A stretch of DNA of 17,472 nt from UBA7656 sp040755335 (GTDB lineage Bacteria; Acidobacteriota; Blastocatellia; UBA7656). The DNA lies in contig JBFMAU010000122.1 in assembly GCA_040755335.1 (NCBI GenBank), positions 1-17,472 of the forward strand. The letters run 5' to 3'. A program made the translations under genes and the position numbers. Shown piece after piece: positions 15,086-17,472 of the stretch (position 1 is its first letter; the number at the start of each line of letters is the position of its first letter). The notes under the pieces were generated by a model. It had not been told where the DNA came from. It saw only the letters and a list, made by a program, of their open reading frames with translations, and made no database searches.

Positions 15086-17164
15086 ATGTCATCACTTCTG
15101 AATGATGTTGCTGAAAGTCGCTCTTCGCAACCAGACGGAATTACGCCCTCGCTGAAGACGGATGACCTTTTGCCCCGCGCGATTTTTTATTCCCTTATGG
15201 CTCTGTCGTTTGCGCTCCTTGCGGGCGGGGTCGCTGGCAAACTGCTGTGGAAGAGAGCGCCGGAAACATTCGATATAACGATGTCGGTCGCGCTCGGAAT
15301 AGGCGTCACGGGAGTTGCCCTAGCTCTCGCCATAGCAGGCTACAAACTGTTCGAATACTGGAGGCGCGGCAACTCTCTGATGCTTGCTAAGGCATTCGCT
15401 GGCCGCGATCAGAGAGGCAGAAGAGTTTCGCGCCGTCTGTCCGTGCGCCTCGCATCGCTCGACAATCTGGAAGACGTTCTAGGAAATCAAACCGAAGAAT
15501 CGCTTCTGGCTCTGCTCGCTCGCAGCGATAATCCAAAGATCGGGGATGCGATACTCAATCGACTCGGCGTCGCGACCACTGCCGATGCGCTGATGGCTCA
15601 TCCCGAATGCTCGACGTTTACGAAGATCGATTTCGCGCTGGGCGCAGACATACACGCGCGGAGGGCCGCTGAAAAACTGCTGCCTCGTTTTCTCCGTCAG
15701 AGAGAACTCCGCGCGCTTATCGAATCCAATCACCCGGAAGCCAGAATCGCCGCCATCCGTCGCGTGATCGGTTCACGCGATCTGCTGGTGAAAGCTTGCC
15801 TGCGTGATCCATCATCGGATGTGCGCGAGGTCGCATGGCAGAGGATCGAAAGACCGTCCCCGGCAGAAATCGACCGCCTCCTTAGCTCGCCTCACGAAGA
15901 CACGCGCTTGCGGATCGTTCGAGCAGGGTTGCTGCCTCGGGATCGCTTGATCGATGTCTTTTGCAAAGACGCATCGGAAAGCATTCGGCGAGAAGTCTGC
16001 CAGCGAATCACAAGTCCGACAGCGGAGGAAGTTCTCCTCCTTCTGCGCTCTCCGCATGCGGATGTGCGCGCGTGCGCCGTCGAGACCGGACTTCGTCGAA
16101 GCACCCTGATTGAAATCTGTCGCGACGATGCGGCGATGTCTGTGCGGCACTCTGCCCGCGAGCGGCTTCAACCTCTCACCGAGACAGAAGCTCTGTTGCT
16201 GTTGCAATCGCGTTATGTCGATGCCCGCTGCTTCGCCGTCGAATCAGGGCTGATTGCGGACAAGAAGCTGCTGAAACTCTGCCGTACAGACAAAGCTCAG
16301 GCGGTGCGCAAAGAGGCATTGGAGCAGATAAAAAGACGGGTCTCAATACCGATATGGCAACGCGATGCGTGGAAAGCCGTCGAAGAACATCTCGCAGCCA
16401 CGAGAAAGAAGCTGGATAAATTGCTCGGTGACGCTGGAGCATGGAAAAAAAAGCTGCCGCGATTGATCGAACTCATGTCGGTCGAAGAACTCAAACCCGT
16501 TTTCTCACGTTACTCATCCGATGATGTCAAGCGAATCGTCATCCGTCATCTGGGCGAGAGGCGCGACAAGAGAGCCATTGAAATACTCAAGCCCCTGCTC
16601 ACAAGTGCATCGCTTCAACAGGAGGCTGTCGAGGCGTTTTTGAAGATCGAAGGAAACTCCGACTTGCCGACGATCATACGCGATCTGGGGCTTACGACGA
16701 CTTTTCAGGTGACGGACGAAAACAGATTGATGGATTATCTTGGCTCGCACTTCAAAGCGAGCGCGTCGGAAGAGATCGCGGACACGCTCTCACTCATCGA
16801 CAGAAAATCGAAGAGAATAGACGTGGGAACCGTCGAGGTCGAAGATACGGAGTACGATGCTTATGGATCCTACTACACCTACACGCGCACGGATAATCAT
16901 TACATCGAGGCTTCGTATTTCCCCCCTGATGTCGTTTCGAAAACGATCAACCTTCTGAAACTGCTCGATGAGAGGAAGCAATCTGCGGTCGCTCGTCTTC
17001 TTTCGGAGAAAAACCCATCGCTCGGATCGCTCATTCAACTCGCTCTCGATAATCAGGACTGGAAAGCAGACCTCTACGAACCTGTTTTGAGAGCGGCCAG
17101 CGAAATGACGGTCGATCGCTTTACTCGCCACGCGGATGAACGCATCATCAGGCAAATCGTATGA
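15086..17164 (+). CDS. Two-TM membrane-anchored HEAT-repeat protein
   Basis: A 692-aa protein. Two hydrophobic segments near the N-terminus (about 32-55 and 65-88) should anchor it in the inner membrane as a hairpin, leaving the rest probably cytoplasmic. Residues about 205-415 form helical repeats of the HEAT/leucine-rich-variant type. Three units of about 54 residues are visible around LLSSPHEDTRLRIV (265-278), LLRSPHADVRACAV (319-332) and LLQSRYVDARCFAV (372-385), each followed by a block ending in a D-A-x-x-x-[VI]R helix. A further HEAT-like segment (about 465-520) follows. The end (about 580-690) has an acidic/Tyr-rich patch VEVEDTEYDAYGSYYTYTR (583-601). Such proteins scaffold complexes. 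The ATG at 15086 has only a weak purine stretch upstream. Its stop overlaps the next ATG as ATGA. Membrane anchoring of the whole system is inference. Confidence 0.92.
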   Translation: MSSLLNDVAESRSSQPDGITPSLKTDDLLPRAIFYSLMALSFALLAGGVAGKLLWKRAPETFDITMSVALGIGVTGVALALAIAGYKLFEYWRRGNSLMLAKAFAGRDQRGRRVSRRLSVRLASLDNLEDVLGNQTEESLLALLARSDNPKIGDAILNRLGVATTADALMAHPECSTFTKIDFALGADIHARRAAEKLLPRFLRQRELRALIESNHPEARIAAIRRVIGSRDLLVKACLRDPSSDVREVAWQRIERPSPAEIDRLLSSPHEDTRLRIVRAGLLPRDRLIDVFCKDASESIRREVCQRITSPTAEEVLLLLRSPHADVRACAVETGLRRSTLIEICRDDAAMSVRHSARERLQPLTETEALLLLQSRYVDARCFAVESGLIADKKLLKLCRTDKAQAVRKEALEQIKRRVSIPIWQRDAWKAVEEHLAATRKKLDKLLGDAGAWKKKLPRLIELMSVEELKPVFSRYSSDDVKRIVIRHLGERRDKRAIEILKPLLTSASLQQEAVEAFLKIEGNSDLPTIIRDLGLTTTFQVTDENRLMDYLGSHFKASASEEIADTLSLIDRKSKRIDVGTVEVEDTEYDAYGSYYTYTRTDNHYIEASYFPPDVVSKTINLLKLLDERKQSAVARLLSEKNPSLGSLIQLALDNQDWKADLYEPVLRAASEMTVDRFTRHADERIIRQIV

Positions 17165-17472
17165 GCCATGAAAACGGCCTGCTGGCCCGCGTCTTCAGTC
17201 GATTGAATCCTTTATTGTTTTTCAGAAGCCCTTCGATTTACGCGCGCATAATTTCTCAACTGATGGAGATGGGTCGCGTACCCGAACACGCCGAGATAAC
17301 TTTGCAAGGCAGCGGCGCAGCGGCGAGAAAGCTGAAGCGAAAATTAGGCTCGTCAAAGATCATCCTCAAAGGAGTGCGCTCGCTCGCGCAAAGCGATCTG
17401 GAAGAAGCGATAAAACTGGCCATAGCGCCGCGCTCTCCGCGAGAGGTGAAAACGAAAAATTTCCATCTGCGC
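17161..17472 (+). CDS. Partial unknown gene, cut by window end
   Basis: An open frame of 104 codons from ATG 17161 (overlapping the HEAT gene stop as ATGA) to the window edge, without a stop. The protein begins MSHENGLLARVFSRLNPLLF, with a short amphipathic or hydrophobic patch near residues 16-22, followed by a basic helical region containing KLKRKLGSSKIILKGV (about 57-72). Codon use looks like its neighbours. No family recognised; the 3' end is missing. Coupling to the HEAT gene makes it a likely member of the same operon. Confidence 0.75.
   Translation, partial: MSHENGLLARVFSRLNPLLFFRSPSIYARIISQLMEMGRVPEHAEITLQGSGAAARKLKRKLGSSKIILKGVRSLAQSDLEEAIKLAIAPRSPREVKTKNFHLR

Overview
The window looks like an accessory region of a free-living bacterium with moderately high GC. 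Lineage cannot be fixed from sequence alone. The mix of intergenic palindromic repeats, a very large Ser/Thr kinase and unusual multidomain regulators suggests a large genome such as Acidobacteriota or a similar soil/sediment phylum, but this is a guess. There are no rRNA or tRNA genes, no CRISPR array, no transposase gene and no phage genes.

Layout. A minus-strand gene (24-3236) encodes a double Ser/Thr kinase with two zinc ribbons between the kinase domains. A roughly 625-base divergent intergenic region (3237-3861) follows and holds a nested palindrome built of six hairpins. From 3862 to the end, every gene is on the plus strand and tightly packed, often with ATGA stop/start overlaps: (1) a AAA+ ATPase with a ClpB/ClpA D2-type module; (2) a helical protein resembling an ECF sigma factor; (3) a 165-aa unknown; (4) a 770-aa protein with a Lon-type (S16) protease domain, S201/K254 dyad, plus a vWA-like domain; (5) a P-loop GTPase-like protein with zinc-knuckle-like cysteines; (6) a protein resembling GTPase-associated protein 1 (GAP1); (7) a coiled-coil protein; (8) a small radical-SAM activase-like protein; (9) a two-TM HEAT-repeat protein; (10) a gene cut by the window end.

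How they may work together. The run reads as one multi-component NTP-dependent system: a membrane-anchored HEAT scaffold, a GTPase with a dedicated partner, an unfoldase and a Lon-like protease on separate chains, a putative specificity or sigma-like factor, a radical-SAM enzyme, and a divergent zinc-ribbon kinase as possible sensor or regulator. GTPase plus GAP1-type pairs are known to me from computationally predicted prokaryotic conflict (defence-like) systems. The full combination here is not one I can name. The functional model is inference; the individual domain calls rest on motifs visible in the translated sequence.

Repeats. Three kinds of palindromic element sit in the gaps: the nested six-hairpin element (3394-3588), a 91-base MITE-like inverted repeat (14895-14985), and two diverged copies of a short REP-like palindrome (13206-13232 and 15037-15060).
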